Source: Stratiolaelaps scimitus
Lineage: Eukaryota; Arthropoda; Arachnida; Mesostigmata; Laelapidae
DNA length: 64,000 nucleotides
Assembly (NCBI GenBank): GCA_019614645.1
Contig: JABWDB010000004.1
Location: 23,870,001-23,934,000, forward strand
Reading direction: 5' to 3'
This document shows, one piece after another, positions 12,715 to 24,110 of the stretch (positions are counted from its first letter, which is position 1; every line of letters begins with the position of its first letter). Below the pieces are notes generated by a model, which was given only the letters and a program-made list of their open reading frames with translations, did no database searches and was not told the DNA's origin. The position numbers and the translations under genes are program-made.

Positions 12715-13520
12715 ATGTTAGAGGAAGAAAGTGAGGGCGGGACGAGGCCACGCTCATCGGCGTGTCACAACATCTTTCTCGTCTCGGCCCTGTCACGAAA
12801 CTGTCGCCGTTCGTCTCGGCTCTCTCTCTCCTCTCTGTCCTTTATCCGTGCGCTTGTTGTATTCGGCGCGCCGGCCACACCCCTTTACAAAGAGCAAACT
12901 AACAACTGACGCCGCCCTTGCCAGCTGAGGAGCGGCTCAGGGACTGGCCATCACAAGCAGACGCTGCTATCCTGTACCCGAGTCATCCTCGTGTAGCGCC
13001 GACGAGCAACTGATCAGCAATGCAAACCAGAAACGAACCGTGAGCAGCGAACCTCCCCAAAATCCCCCTCCCCCCCGCGCTTCTACTGCTTCTGCTGCTG
13101 CTGCTGTCTCAGAACTCTCGTAGCCGCTACGAACGAAGTGATATACAGGCAACTGTGTGATAGAGGCGGACGTACAAGTAGAGCATGTTCAGGCCCCGAT
13201 CTCCCGCTGCTGAACCACCCCTCGTGTTTCGTGAGCCCACCACAGCCCTACTGTGGTACGCGGCCAAAAGGACGAGGGCGGGCGACAAGTTTTTCTCTTT
13301 CGCGAGGCGGCCGATAGCGCTGGAGAGCACCACCAGCAGTGCGGTTCGAGGTAAATAACTACTCACAAAAAGCACTCAACATCTACGTCTGGTATACGGC
13401 TACACAGTCCGCTTGTGCGCGAAGCGCGCGAGAGAGGCCGAAGAGAGGGGACGGGACAGAGATCGTTTTGCTGGGGCGTAGCGAGAAGTTTCGCTTGCTG
13501 CCCTTGGCTCGAACGATAAC
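12715..13520. other. GC-rich island with CTG and CT tracts
   Basis: GC-rich block holding short CT tracts (about 12820-12835) and a (CTG)n run (about 13090-13107). Short frames are open on both strands (12715-12909 +, 12967-13152 -, 13127-13375 -, 13339-13533 +), none recognisable. Likely regulatory or untranslated exon DNA, by composition only. Confidence 0.35.
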
Positions 13521-13534
13521 GACATCATTTTGAA

Positions 13535-14996
13535 AAGAACGATACACACTATAGGCAGACAGGAAATAACGGATAATAAAGGCTAATTAGTGAAGAATCA
13601 TCATCCTTCGAGGTTGTGTTTCTTAACGGGGTCAGGGAGATCAGACGACGCCGAGTCTCGGCAACATGGCAATTCGGGTTGCTGAAACTTGGGTACCCAT
13701 TGTACATTTATGCAAAGGGTGATCAACAAGTTAGACGATTCGAGGATGGGTGATACTGATTCAAAAGGCACAAATAGAGTCTTAGTTAACGTCGTATATA
13801 TATATATATAGAATACATGGAGGGAAAACATGGAGTCATTACAACGAAAAAAAAAACACTGTTTACCATCACGTTATGTGTAATTTGCGAACTTGTTTCA
13901 CACCTGCGCTAAAAACCACAAATGCATTTGGTTGCATTTGGCATTTTTGAAGGTTTTTGTCAATTTTGATTGGATTATATGCATTCGTACGTGCTCGCGA
14001 AGGACTGACACGATTAACCAGGGCATCGATGGCCGATGATCGAGCGAGTCAGTAGATACTTCGGGGAGAAGGTCTAGTGTGAAATAAGGGGAATAGTAAC
14101 AAAGTGGACAAATACGTTAAGTGGTAGCTTAGTTTTATAGAAAATATGCAATATATTAATCACGAATGAATAGCGAGACAAAAGAGGTGATAGCATCTAT
14201 TGGAAAACTACAATGTAAATTTCTCTTCGAGCTCCCAGTCCACCTTCGGTATAGATAGGTCATAAGGATTTCTGCTCAATCACGCAATGTGCACAGCAGT
14301 CGTATTATTTACTCGACCGTCGTATATCAATCAAAATACAATTAGACATCAACTTTAGAATCAGACAGGGTTACTTTCAATGCGTGGTCGCTCTCGCGGC
14401 GTTCATCCGCGTCATCTGCTTGGCAGTCACACAGGGTCAATGCCATTGTACAATTGAAGCAAGCGCCAGTGGATACTTTCTCTCTCTCACTCTCTCTCTC
14501 TCTCGTTCTCTCTATAGTTAACTTGTGGCAACTGACTGGAGCAATATCTATCAGCGACATGGCGGTGCACTCTGCGAGCAGAATCGTCTCCATGTGGGTG
14601 TGCGCGTCTATACGCTGAGAAGGAAAGGGGGCGTCCAACTCTCAAATGGTGGTGTGCTGACCTTCCGCCTAAAGTTTCCAACTTTAACTCAAAGATGAGA
14701 GGAGCAATTGGAGCGTGTCATTCGATTACATTCGTTGACGATTGGAAAGCAATCGTGATAGTAATGCACCAGAACCAGTTGGATATGGCGCGGAACTTAA
14801 AGCGTTTCGAAAGAGCCCCTTTTAGGTCATAGTCCACATAGCTAGCTGAACCTAATGCTTTCTGTTGTTAGTATTAACAATAACGATCTTGTAAGGCAGC
14901 TAATCGAGGCGAGTAAATTATGTTGTTTTTCGACTAATAAATACCATATTCTTTCGTACTTTCGGATGGCTCTTGGCGCAAGATGAAAAAAAGCCG
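13535..14996. other. AT-rich DNA without a recognised gene
   Basis: No gene recognised. A (TA)n run lies at about 13795-13810 and an interrupted (CT)n tract at 14480-14514. The 98-codon minus frame at 14342-14638 crosses the CT tract and is discounted. Confidence 0.5.
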
Positions 14997-15052
14997 GAGC
15001 AATACACATGAAGGTCTCTGCCTCATGACAGAGACCTTCATGTGTATTGCTC
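14997..15052. repeat. perfect 24-bp hairpin with 8-nt loop
   Basis: Bases 14997-15020 are the exact reverse complement of 15029-15052. The loop is CCTCATGA (15021-15028). A transcript in either direction would form a short, fully paired stem followed on the plus strand by an A7 run. Plausible as a cruciform or foldback sequence. It is too short and too perfect for a typical animal pre-miRNA. Confidence 0.9.
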
Positions 15053-15059
15053 AAAAAAA

Positions 15060-15790
15060 TCATTCTCGGGCTGCCGTCCTATTGCAGAGAGTGTCTATTG
15101 GGCGATACTCTTTGGCGACAGTGCCAATAATGATCTCCTCCTGAAAGTCGCCTAGAAAGGACACCAAATCAATATTTATACTGAACCATCAATATAGGTC
15201 ACTTGCGTTAATGTCCACTGGATTTCTGGCAGAGACATAGATAGAGACTAGGTCTTCGTAAGATTCTATGAAGAAGTGGAAACTCTCCCAGCTCGTGTAT
15301 TGTTCAGAAACTGCCGGCCTTATTTTGCCGAGGGGGCGAGAGAGGGGGCTGGAATATGCATGTGGAGCACCCGGCGAGCTGTTATATGACTCCCTTGCGG
15401 GCAGATGTGTGAAGTATGAAAACAAGCGCCCGACAAGCGGTCTGACGTTGAAGTGAATAAAGAGACCCGAGAGCCCGGTGTGTTATGTGTATGACCCAAA
15501 AGAGCTCTGATATGGCTCCCACACACACACAGACTCAGCGAAGTGTCCACAAAACGACCAGCCGTCTCTGGTATGTAGTACACCGTTACGTACTGGCGTC
15601 TCCGTGTATATAAAGAAGACTCTTGCTGTAACTGCTGTAAATGTTCCGACCCAAGGCGAGCGATGGTGACTAGAAGTTTAGGCTCTTAGAATTTCCTCCA
15701 GAGGCAATAGGAACGTAAACATCGTACGTGATTCGTTTGAGTTGAGCATATACATGTGTGTGTGTGTGTGTTACACATATCATATATTTG
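15060..15790. other. no gene recognised; CA/GT tracts
   Basis: (CA)n at 15520-15531 and (GT)n at 15754-15771. Short frames on both strands between 15189 and 15583 overlap each other, so none is supported. Confidence 0.5.
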
Positions 15791-15791
15791 G

Positions 15792-15950
15792 CATCAAATT
15801 CTGCCAGACGCGGAGAATCTTTGGATTTCTTTATTATCTTTGTTTGGTTGTCGGTAGTTGTCGGGTACGGAAGGTTAAAGAATAAGTAAAGGTGGCCTCG
15901 ATAGCTTCTTAAAGTAATGCCAAAAGGTGGTTTCGAGGTCTGGCACATAG
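15792..15950 (+). repeat. 5'-truncated SINE fragment (family of 63175-63385)
   Basis: From CAAATTCTGCCAGACG onward this aligns with 63227 onward: CAAATYCTGYCAGACG, then GA(A/C)TCTTTGGATTTC, a TTG(T)CGGGTACG-like block and AAGGTTA(A/G)A. Weaker similarity seems to run on to about 15950. The tRNA-like head is missing here, so this is a truncated copy. It supports the view that the 63-kb sequence is a repeat family and not a unique tRNA pseudogene. Confidence 0.6.
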
Positions 15951-15954
15951 CAGA

Positions 15955-16570
15955 ACAGCTGAGGATCAGGTAAAAGAACAGCAGATCTATATTACACATA
16001 TGAGCATATGCGAGTTCAGCGTGGGTTCAGGAGGAAGTTCCGAATAGTCAGGGTCAAAACAGGACTCAGAACTATATACGAGCTCAGAAATATACATCTG
16101 AACGGTACATCGACATATACATTTATAACCCTCGGACGACGACTATAGATGCCCTTTGACTGAGCTGTGCGAATTTCAACGAAACTCTATCAGAGAATGA
16201 AACATTTTTTAAGCTCAGAGAGACGCGCCGTGTAACAGGGTCAAACTGTGAAGTCAATGTTGTCGTAAACCGATGCTAAATCCTCTTAAAAGCATGCAAC
16301 ACGTGTTAAGAAGGCAGCACGCAAGTCATTATGGCATATAATAAAATATAGCCTAGATTAATTACATTTATGTCTAGAGCAGTTCCGTACGAGCAGCTAG
16401 ATTATCGACCCAGCACATTTCATAGTTGATACATGAAACCAACCCAGCGTAATATGTCAATAAATCAATTCATCATGGAATATTGTCGGAACTAGAATAA
16501 GGATACTTACAGTAGGTTGCAAGCTGAACCACTGACATGGGTCTCAAAACTCTTTCGCCCGCATGTAAAA
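15955..16570. other. AT-rich DNA without a recognised gene
   Basis: Nothing recognised. No open frame of note. Confidence 0.5.
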
Positions 16571-16574
16571 GTAA

Positions 16575-16617
16575 AGGTCTGGTTGGTTTATTAAAGGAGC
16601 TGCAATTTTGCAATGCT
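16575..16617 (-). repeat. SINE tail fragment (family of 57741-57862)
   Basis: The block TGGTTTATTAAAGGAGCTGC followed by AATTTTGCAATGC matches the tail of the SINE at 57741-57862 (TTGGTTGATTAAAGCAGCTGC, then AATTTTACAATGC) with few differences. Same orientation as that copy. The tRNA-like head is not present. Confidence 0.6.
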
Positions 16618-16619
16618 TA

Positions 16620-17395
16620 AGCTCTCTTATATGTAACTACTCCGAAGGCCATTTCTATGTTGCAATACGATTATTCATTTGGCAGATGAACAAGTTTTTC
16701 GGCATACATTTCCAAAAAACTTCCTCATGTAACATCGCCCTCGGTGTTCCACACCCCGACGCATAGTAACAGGATCGGCATAAAAGTTTGACATTTCGGC
16801 TATAACAGAAAAATAGCTTTTCCGACTACTGATGCGAACTGAGCAACCTACGCAAAATGAATATCGAGCAAAGGTTCTGCAATTCCTTAACCAAGTCCCT
16901 GACCCTCTGACGACCTTTCGTAGAACCGGTGCCCTGTTTAGTTTGTATTCATAGAATGCGTGTCCAAAACAACGTAAGACATATTCGTCCGCTTATATTT
17001 CACGTCTACCCTCCTGTTCCACCGTTCGATACTGACCAATTTCGGTCAGCAATGAAGTTAAAATTCGTTGTGTCCACGTGCATTTTTTTTAAACTTTTTT
17101 TTCGATCCGACTCTACACCGGTTCGAACGGTGCACAGACGTGTTGAATATTGGGTGACATCGTTTTCCAAACGATCTTACTATCATACTTTGAGAGCAAT
17201 AAAGCATTTTGCGTAACCTCGTATGCAAAATCGATATAATGACACCGAAAGTTCAACTGGAAATACGCATATTTCTAAACATTTTGAATAGATTAGGAGA
17301 TCAGACCAACGGTTGCTTTCCCGCTTTTTCTTGCCCAATGAACGACTGTCATATACATCGTGTATAGATACTAATTCATGTCTGACATTATCAAA
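16620..17395. other. AT-rich DNA without a recognised gene
   Basis: Two opposed frames (16929-17216 + and 17183-17407 -) have no recognisable product. Confidence 0.5.
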
Positions 17396-17398
17396 ATG

Positions 17399-17532
17399 TT
17401 TATTCAAACATACAATAATTAGGAATTATTTCTAGGTATTATTGGGGGGGATTAGCTGGGACCGGGGCTGAGGTCGACATCGTCCCGAGGAAGGCGATGG
17501 CATTGCCTCTCTGCCCCACAGCGAGGGATAGG
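17399..17532 (-). mobile_element. LINE 3'-end fragment (copy 2, longest)
   Basis: Longest copy of the family seen at 10948-11053. On the minus strand a frame runs from SLAVGQRGNAIAFLG to a TAA, followed by a short untranslated region ending TGTATGTTTGAATAAA. This is the usual layout of a 5'-truncated non-LTR retrotransposon 3' end (last codons, stop, short 3' UTR). No clear target-site duplication is visible for this copy. The family's clade cannot be told from this end alone. Confidence 0.65.
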
Positions 17533-17654
17533 CGTTGCAGAAGAAAAGATTTTGCGCGTAATTCATTGTTTCTATGAGCGCTATTTCTCGATGGAAAATG
17601 AAAATATGCAGTTCATAGATTAGTACAATCACTCGATATTAGTCCGCGTCGATA

Positions 17655-17762
17655 CGCCAACCCCGGTGGCCTGATGGTTCATTCGTGTGCGCATTGCAAT
17701 CGGCGGAGACACTTAGGTGAGGCACGGGTTCGATCCCCGCCGTTGCAAACTTGAATTAAAAT
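17655..17762 (+). repeat. tRNA-derived SINE
   Basis: An A-box-like TGGCCTGATGG (17667-17677) and a B box GGTTCGATCCC (17727-17737) lie about 50 bp apart, as in an RNA polymerase III internal promoter. The rest does not fold as a full tRNA (no acceptor-stem match), and an A-rich tail (TTGAATTAAAATTATG) follows. This fits a tRNA-derived SINE. A degenerate tRNA pseudogene is the alternative. Confidence 0.6.
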
Positions 17763-17769
17763 TATGAAG

Positions 17770-19100
17770 CAATGTCGAAAGCAGTTGTATCGTGGACGTT
17801 AAATGTTGGCTGTGGGCCAACCTGGAATATCTACTAGATAGTAATTATTCATTGTATCAAAATTATTGTAGAATATCGTAATAACAAGGTGAGAACAATG
17901 CACATTTTGCCTGGCTATGTCACAGACAGCGTCATCCATGCACTGTAGCGATTTTGATTCTGGCCGATGCACGTTCTCCATAGTATATCGCTTACTTAAT
18001 AGACAAGCTAACGCTCATTCGGCGCTCGGATCGGTCTGCCCAGAAATGTTCTGGAGGGCAATTTGGTCAAACGCAACGAGTACAAACGGAAACGAAGAAA
18101 TCGTTCTGTATGTGAGTCGTTTCCTGAGCGGAGGACGGTTTCAGCAAATGGCCTCAACAAAATGCTGATTTGTCCCCGGGGGTTCCTGGCAGAAAAGCAA
18201 ACAGAAATTAACCCACATTTTACCGACTGGTTCGTTCCGCTAACGAATTCTTGCTTCTGGGGCCGTACAGCGAAGGAAGCGGTATTCTGGTCGAAGTGCG
18301 CGCCGTTCCGCTGTCGACACAGTGAGTGATGTGTGGCCATTAGCTGTTATCGTAGACTTGGTTCGGAAGTACATCTCTATCAATAATCAAGGGGTAATGT
18401 AGAGAAACATCTTTATCAAATAATTACCCGGCGGCGGCGGGGGGGGGGGTAATTAGTAGGAGAATAACGGCAGCGTCATCGCGACATTTGTCAAATATAA
18501 TAGAAGAGCAACAATACGTACATCTGCTAAAGGTCTTCTTGTCTGATCGACCTCAAGATACCTAATCTATCACTATACCATAGAAACATGATCATTCTGA
18601 GTTCGGCATCCTCTCCACCCAGCCATTGGGTTGGGCACCGTTGAGTCGCGCGTTGGTCTGTCGCGTTATCTGAGCAGACTGCATTAACTTGGATTAAACG
18701 CAGAGCTAGGGTGGGTAGCTTAAGTGATAACGATAGTCAATATGACCCTCGTACGCACCCAAATTAATAGCGTAGCTCGACGACTATGCCGAACGCGAGT
18801 GTGCGTATACATATCATTTCCTAAAGCGCTGGTTGTATGTGGGCAAGCTGCGAAATTGCCCACTGTATCAGCAATATCCATAATTCTATATGGATACTAC
18901 ACTATATAGAATATATATATATATATGTGTCGTAAATGTGTGCGAAAGGAACAATATTTTCATTAGGATGCATTTAATGATTGCATCAGTGCCGATCGAA
19001 TCGTATCCATTAATCCGTCATAGCGGTCCGACTTGCTATACATATATACTAAGCAAGCAGACACAGGCAACCAAAACCTATGAATAGAAAATGCTATGGG
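17770..19100. other. no gene recognised
   Basis: Two overlapping plus frames (17917-18168, 18063-18329) and a minus frame (18008-18340) cover the same bases. None matches a family. A GGC run passing into poly(G) lies at about 18431-18450 and (AT)n at about 18910-18926. Confidence 0.45.
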
Positions 19101-19229
19101 ATGTTTAGCGTGCTCTAGTGATATACGGTTATAAGGATTAGAATTCCTGGTGTTGAAACTATCGAGACGGGTGCACATACCTGTGCATTTATGTCCAGGG
19201 ACTGAGGTCCCACTGGGAAGCAACTAACT

Positions 19230-19416
19230 GTGTTGCATAAATGATGAAATGATGACTCAATCATCTCGCCGGGTCGGGAGCTTATATCATCACCATCCTG
19301 TGGCGACAACACGCCCGTCGTTAATACCGAATTCTTCTTCAGTGAAGCTGCCTTCTCGCAGATCGCCTCGAATTCTTTCATATTGAGCTGAGCGAAAATG
19401 ATATGAGCTCGTCGTC
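19230..19416 (-). CDS. possible internal exon, unidentified protein
   Basis: Within a minus-strand frame (19115-19507) the central block reads in the style of a real protein, for example FAQLNMKEFEAICEKAASLK and then VLSPQDGDDISSRPGEMIES. Its codons have clearly GC-richer third positions than the AT-rich flanks, and no opposing frame explains it. A good acceptor (ATTACAG then G) lies immediately upstream on the minus strand, at about 19420-19417. The 3' limit is uncertain because no strong GT donor is seen; the best short candidate is weak. The product is not recognised. It may be a single exon of a larger gene, an exon relic, or chance. Confidence 0.3.
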
Positions 19417-19419
19417 CTG

Positions 19420-19985
19420 TAATGCTAATCCCGACCGGATGAAGCACTGAACTATTGTAGGCATTTGGTGGAATATAGGTACGCGTGCAGTAAAGATAGC
19501 AGGACACCGAAACTTATTTATCCTCCAACTAATTCCGCTGTCTTATTATTCAAGTGTAACTTAATAATCACAGTTTAATTGCAACTTGGGCGAGTTGTTG
19601 TGCAACACAACGTGTTTCACGTTCGTCCTGAACCAGAATTGCATCAACAGCCTGCGTGGCGTGTCTTCGACCTCATCTTCTCATCTGGTCGACCCCTAAG
19701 ATTCATCCATACGTCGTTTTGGTTAACGATACCAATTTGTTCAGCCAATGCGCGAGGCTATAACCTTTGACCTGCTTTCGAATAATATCAAGTCATTCCC
19801 GTATTCAGCCACCGGGAATGACTACATTTATTTGCATAGCCTATTCAAGAGTGGATAGGTTGCCTTGCAGTGCAGAAACAAGCGTTACCTACGAAATTTA
19901 GAGTTTGCGCTAACGACGCGATTGGTAAGCAGGGAGGGCCGCACCGCGAAGTATCCTGCTATATATATATATATATTCCGCTGTA
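19420..19985. other. no gene recognised
   Basis: Nothing recognised. (TA)n at about 19960-19976, next to the Tc1 relic. Confidence 0.45.
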
Positions 19986-19989
19986 ACTA

Positions 19990-20615
19990 GAGTCAAATTG
20001 GACAAACAATTAGTGATTATGCAATCACTATATGTAGAGATGCGTTCCGTGGTTGAATTCGGACAGTCGCAAATATCTAAAATAATAAAATACTATCATC
20101 GTGGTGGCTACAACAGAACTCACTCTGATTTAGCTCAGCAAGAGATAGGTTGGTGTCCCGTTCCACTTCGAATGATTGCCGTTACACCTTGTTGCAATGC
20201 TGTAAATATGAAAAGTTAGTCTACTTTCTATATATTCAGTGGTATTGATAAACTCGCCTTCATCTCATCTCGAATGAATGGCGAGGACTATTAGCAGATG
20301 TTGACCTACAACCTACCATCGGGCTGAGATTCGGAGAATATTCTGGCCACTCGAGGGCTCGAAAAGCCCGAAAACCTTTAGAATGCAGTACAACCTACCA
20401 CCGTTTAAACGCACATTTCATCGACTGCCAATTGTTTTCCAACAAGATGACGCTTACACTCACGTCCGCGCGAGCACACGTGCATGATGACACGAAGCCC
20501 TAGAGTGGCCAGAATATTCTCCAGATCTCAACCCGATGGAGAACCTCTGGGCATTCTTGTCCCACGAGTATATGACTCGACAGCATGCATCCGTGGAAGC
20601 ACTAAAATAGTCTAT
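19990..20615 (+). pseudogene. Tc1/mariner-superfamily transposase relic, rearranged
   Basis: The C-terminal catalytic part is clear. It reads FQQDDAYTHVR (from 20437), corresponding to the second catalytic Asp of the DDE/D triad, and then EWPEYSPDLNPMENLW (20503-20550) with the final Glu, ending at a TAG at 20608-20610. This is the Tc1-type signature (WPxxSPDLNPIENLW). Two stop codons fall between the Asp and the Glu, and the spacing is 3-4 residues shorter than the canonical 34. An upstream frame (19998-20219) holds SQISKIIKYYHRGG, which could be the N-terminal paired-like DNA-binding helix region. The middle is disrupted by an inverted second fragment. No terminal inverted repeats were found. 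The element is inactive. Confidence 0.75.
20307..20358 (-). pseudogene. inverted duplicate of the Tc1 catalytic segment
   Basis: Bases 20333-20358 are the reverse complement of 20497-20522 with one mismatch in 26, and weaker matching continues outward to about 20307 and 20548. Read on the minus strand it encodes EWPEYSPNLSPM, a diverged copy of the same transposase motif. Two pieces of Tc1 transposase therefore lie head to head about 140 bp apart. This could come from a second element nested in inverse orientation or from an internal inversion-duplication. Confidence 0.75.
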
Positions 20616-20619
20616 ATAT

Positions 20620-23370
20620 CTACGGTGGATGTTTCCGCCTCCATATTTCTCCCTTGCTCACCGCCCCATGAATTTATCTATAACGTGCCCATTGATATGC
20701 CAAAATTGCCTGCGAGGCAATGAGGTGCTATTATCCAATATGCAATCGTGTGACAACGTGATCCGATATACATATCTGCCAAACGGCCGTATGTAGCCGA
20801 CTATGCTAAGCCGCTGTTCTCATCACCCAACGAAATGCAGTGCGGAATCCAGATCTAGGGAGCAGCGGAACTGAGCGCGAATATGCGGAGCTTGTACATG
20901 GTGGAATATAGTTTTGCTCGCGAATCGCCTGAATGGAGTCGGTCGGGTTGAGTTCGTCGGCTGGGCTTGACCCCGACCGCGTTCCTTTCATGCAGACTCA
21001 GGCTTCAGAGAGGCTTCTCACTCACTGTCAGCGACCGGCTCATGTCTCTTTTGTTCAGTCGTAGCTCGGCTGTCCGGTCCATTCGTATGGGCTGTCGCCT
21101 CGGAAGGGTTCGTTCTTCGTGAACCCATTCTATGGGGGGAACGTTAGCGTGGAGACCTCACTCGAATAGCCTTCGTATAGAGGTAGCACTTAAGTAGGAT
21201 GTCCAACATGAACATTTTCAATGCATTGTCACCCTAGCCATCCAACCGGTGTAGGACGTACGAATAATAATATTCATCATATATAATTAAAGGTGGAAAA
21301 GGTATTTTACATAACAGAGTGTCAGCGAGGGAAACATGTATAGATGGTGCGCATAATTGTTACTGTGATAGTCAATCCTTTTAATCATTCATTCACTGTA
21401 AGCTTTCAAGTATACAAAAATGCATTACAAGCTAATGCTCATTATGAGCCTTGGAACAGTTCGTACAGGAACCGGTGGCATACAAGAGACAGTTAGGTCT
21501 ATACTAATTTGTCCTACATCGAAAACTCCATCAAGCTATGACAATTCGATATATGTATATATTCGAAGAAGCCATCGAATCGGGACGCCACGTCTCTACG
21601 TACCAAAAGTGGGAGTGTTCGTTTCAATAGATGAGATGCAAGTAGATGAGACAACATATGATAGCGTTCTTTTTCCTTACAATATAATCACCGGATCGAC
21701 ACCGTGAGATCAGTCACCGCGGTCATTTACTATCCGAATATGGCTCTTCTCTCTACTGAATAATTACAAGCAGGACAATTAGTAAGCTGAGATTGTATAC
21801 GTCATATCAAATTTAGCACAACAAAGAAAGCAGCGATTAACCTGTTACCGATGAAGTTTAAAGGACAATTACGCGTGCTCTCTTCGCTCTTTTTTTTACT
21901 ATATTCGACATTTACGGAAGCAATAATGTGGGTCAAGATATACAAACGTTCATCATTGATGGATGACCAACCCAACGAGAGCACACTAAACATTTTGCCA
22001 TGACACGTGTGAAATAGCATTGTGGCATAACATACCGCATTATGTTTGTAACAGCACACACAATAGCGGAACTTGAATGGCCCTGAGACACGAACGTACA
22101 AAGAGGCGTATACCCACTACGTGGGTACTCAGCCCACTGTACCCTCTCTCGTTCAACAGATTGTCAATACTTTTAGCAGCAAACGCTCTACTACTCACGC
22201 CCATGTTAGTCTGCCTCGACCGCTTTGCCCATCACTATCTTCATAGGATTAGTTTCTCAGCAGGTAAATATCTTGTCGAGGGTTTTCTCCGAGAAAGTTT
22301 GAATGGCTATTCAAAATTACCACACTGCTCGGATGCGTTCACTCTCTCACTAGCATTGGGGAAACAAAAAAAAGGAAGGCCATTGTTCTGTATGAGACAG
22401 CGCAGCCTGAATCAAAAATCGCCTCCTCGCTCTGTGCGTCTATATTCCTCACCAACGAAAGCAATGTCTCGCCGCTTGAACTCCAAAATATTATCGGAAT
22501 CATTTCCATATCGGTGGCCTGTCGCCGGACTGATCATGCTGCCCCGCGACGGTGGCCAATCGGCCCTTCGCTCGGCACGTAGCCCATATGCAACAATAAT
22601 GAGACGAGACATAAAATGTCGATACGTGTCCGGGGAGAATCTCGAAGGGAACGGCAAGTTCTATTGACAGATCTCTTGTTCTAGAATTCTCTCTCTCTCT
22701 CGCACTCTTTCGCTGCAGAATCGAGGCATAATCGTTGTTCTCTCTCATGTCGTTTCTGGGGCGAACCAATAGGTGGCGTGGCTCGTCTCTCTTGGATAAC
22801 GGGCAACATCGTCGGCCGATAGCTCTCCCGCAGCGTAAGATCACTATCCGAGGTTTCTAAGCGTGTGATGCTGTGCAAATAGTCTATTTGGGTGAGATGG
22901 TGATGAATGCTGTGGAGGACTATATGTTAAAGAATATATGATAGAACGACGAACTGCGTTAAAGGTCTATTGTTCACTTTATGAGAAGCGTGCTAACCCC
23001 ATCCGTTAGGGTAAATTGTCACGCGGTAGATGGAAACAGGAGCCAATCTTTAGCTTACTTAAAGAAAATTTAGTCGACAATATTGCTTACATATACATAC
23101 ATTTGACTAATGATTCAATATTATGATGCCCGTAATCAGGACTGCAGAAATGTTCTCATTCTCTTGCTTGTCACCCAGTCAGTTCCTGAATGCTTCCCAT
23201 CTAGTCTGTATATCTAGGCAAGATTCCTATGCTTTTCTAATCATGTGTACACCCCAGCCTCCAACTGCATGCAAGACCATCAAAGATACTACCACGTACT
23301 CTCCATCGTCTACCAGAAAGAGAGCCGTAGATGTCATAGTATAGCATGAACCACATATATCTTTGTTTGC
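20620..23370. other. no identified gene; one 196-codon frame
   Basis: Mostly AT-rich. A plus frame at 22077-22667 starts at a true ATG and codes for 196 residues with no recognised domain. Antiparallel frames (22412-22657, 22500-22844 minus) cover its second half, so coding is unproven. A short (CT)n tract lies at about 22688-22701. Nothing else is seen. Confidence 0.4.
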
Positions 23371-23379
23371 CTTTCAATG

Positions 23380-23975
23380 TCGCTGCTCTGTTCTCGGTCG
23401 CTCCCCCGACCAACCCCGACTTTATTTCGACTACGAACGACTGACTGGCTTCCTTTGCCGTCCCTTGAGTGAGCTATGATCGCTTGCTGATACTGCTGTG
23501 GGGCTTGCTCGATCCGCATGGCGACACAGCCCGATTTCCCGTGTCGTGGCTCCGTTTTGGTTGTTTCGCGTTCGCGAGACGGATGGAGCGCGGGGGGAGG
23601 TTATCACTTCTGTGTCGAGCTTCGAGCTGCAATTTCTTACCAGCTCGACACTGCAAACGCTCTCAAGCGACATCTCGCTCTGCTGACCGGCTGCTTGCAC
23701 AACTCTCTCTCTCTCTCTCTCTCTCTGTTGTTACTGCTGCTGCTGCTGCTGGCGTTGACGCTGCCGTCGTATATGGGTCGCTTTTGCTCTTCTCGGGGCC
23801 GGCAGCTGGTGCCAGACCCCACGTCTCCAGGCGCCGATTCGCACTGTTGCCCCATCGGGGGCGGGTCGGTGTCTGCGTGCTGGCTCTGCGCAAGTCGCAT
23901 CATCGTCGAAAGACGTACCTCGCCCGTCCCTTCCGGCAGTCCACCCAAACGGATGCGCAAGCGAGATCAGGAGGA

Positions 23976-24017
<42 letters not shown>

Positions 24018-24110
24018 AATGAGAGAAACAAAGAAGAAACCTTGGATGGAGGCCGTGCGAGGATCATATTGCCGTTCCCAGCTTCAAGCCGTCGTCCACG
24101 TGGCCACTAC
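23380..24110. other. GC-rich island with (CT)n, (CTG)n and (GA)n
   Basis: GC-rich block holding (CT)n at 23703-23726, (CTG)n at 23734-23751 and (GA)n at 23979-24013. The long plus frame 23469-24134 starts at GTG and runs straight through all three repeats, and other frames are open on both strands, so no gene is called. The composition resembles 5' untranslated or promoter DNA. Confidence 0.4.
23979..24013. repeat. (GA)n microsatellite
   Basis: Pure GA dinucleotide run at the right edge of the GC-rich island. Confidence 0.95.
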
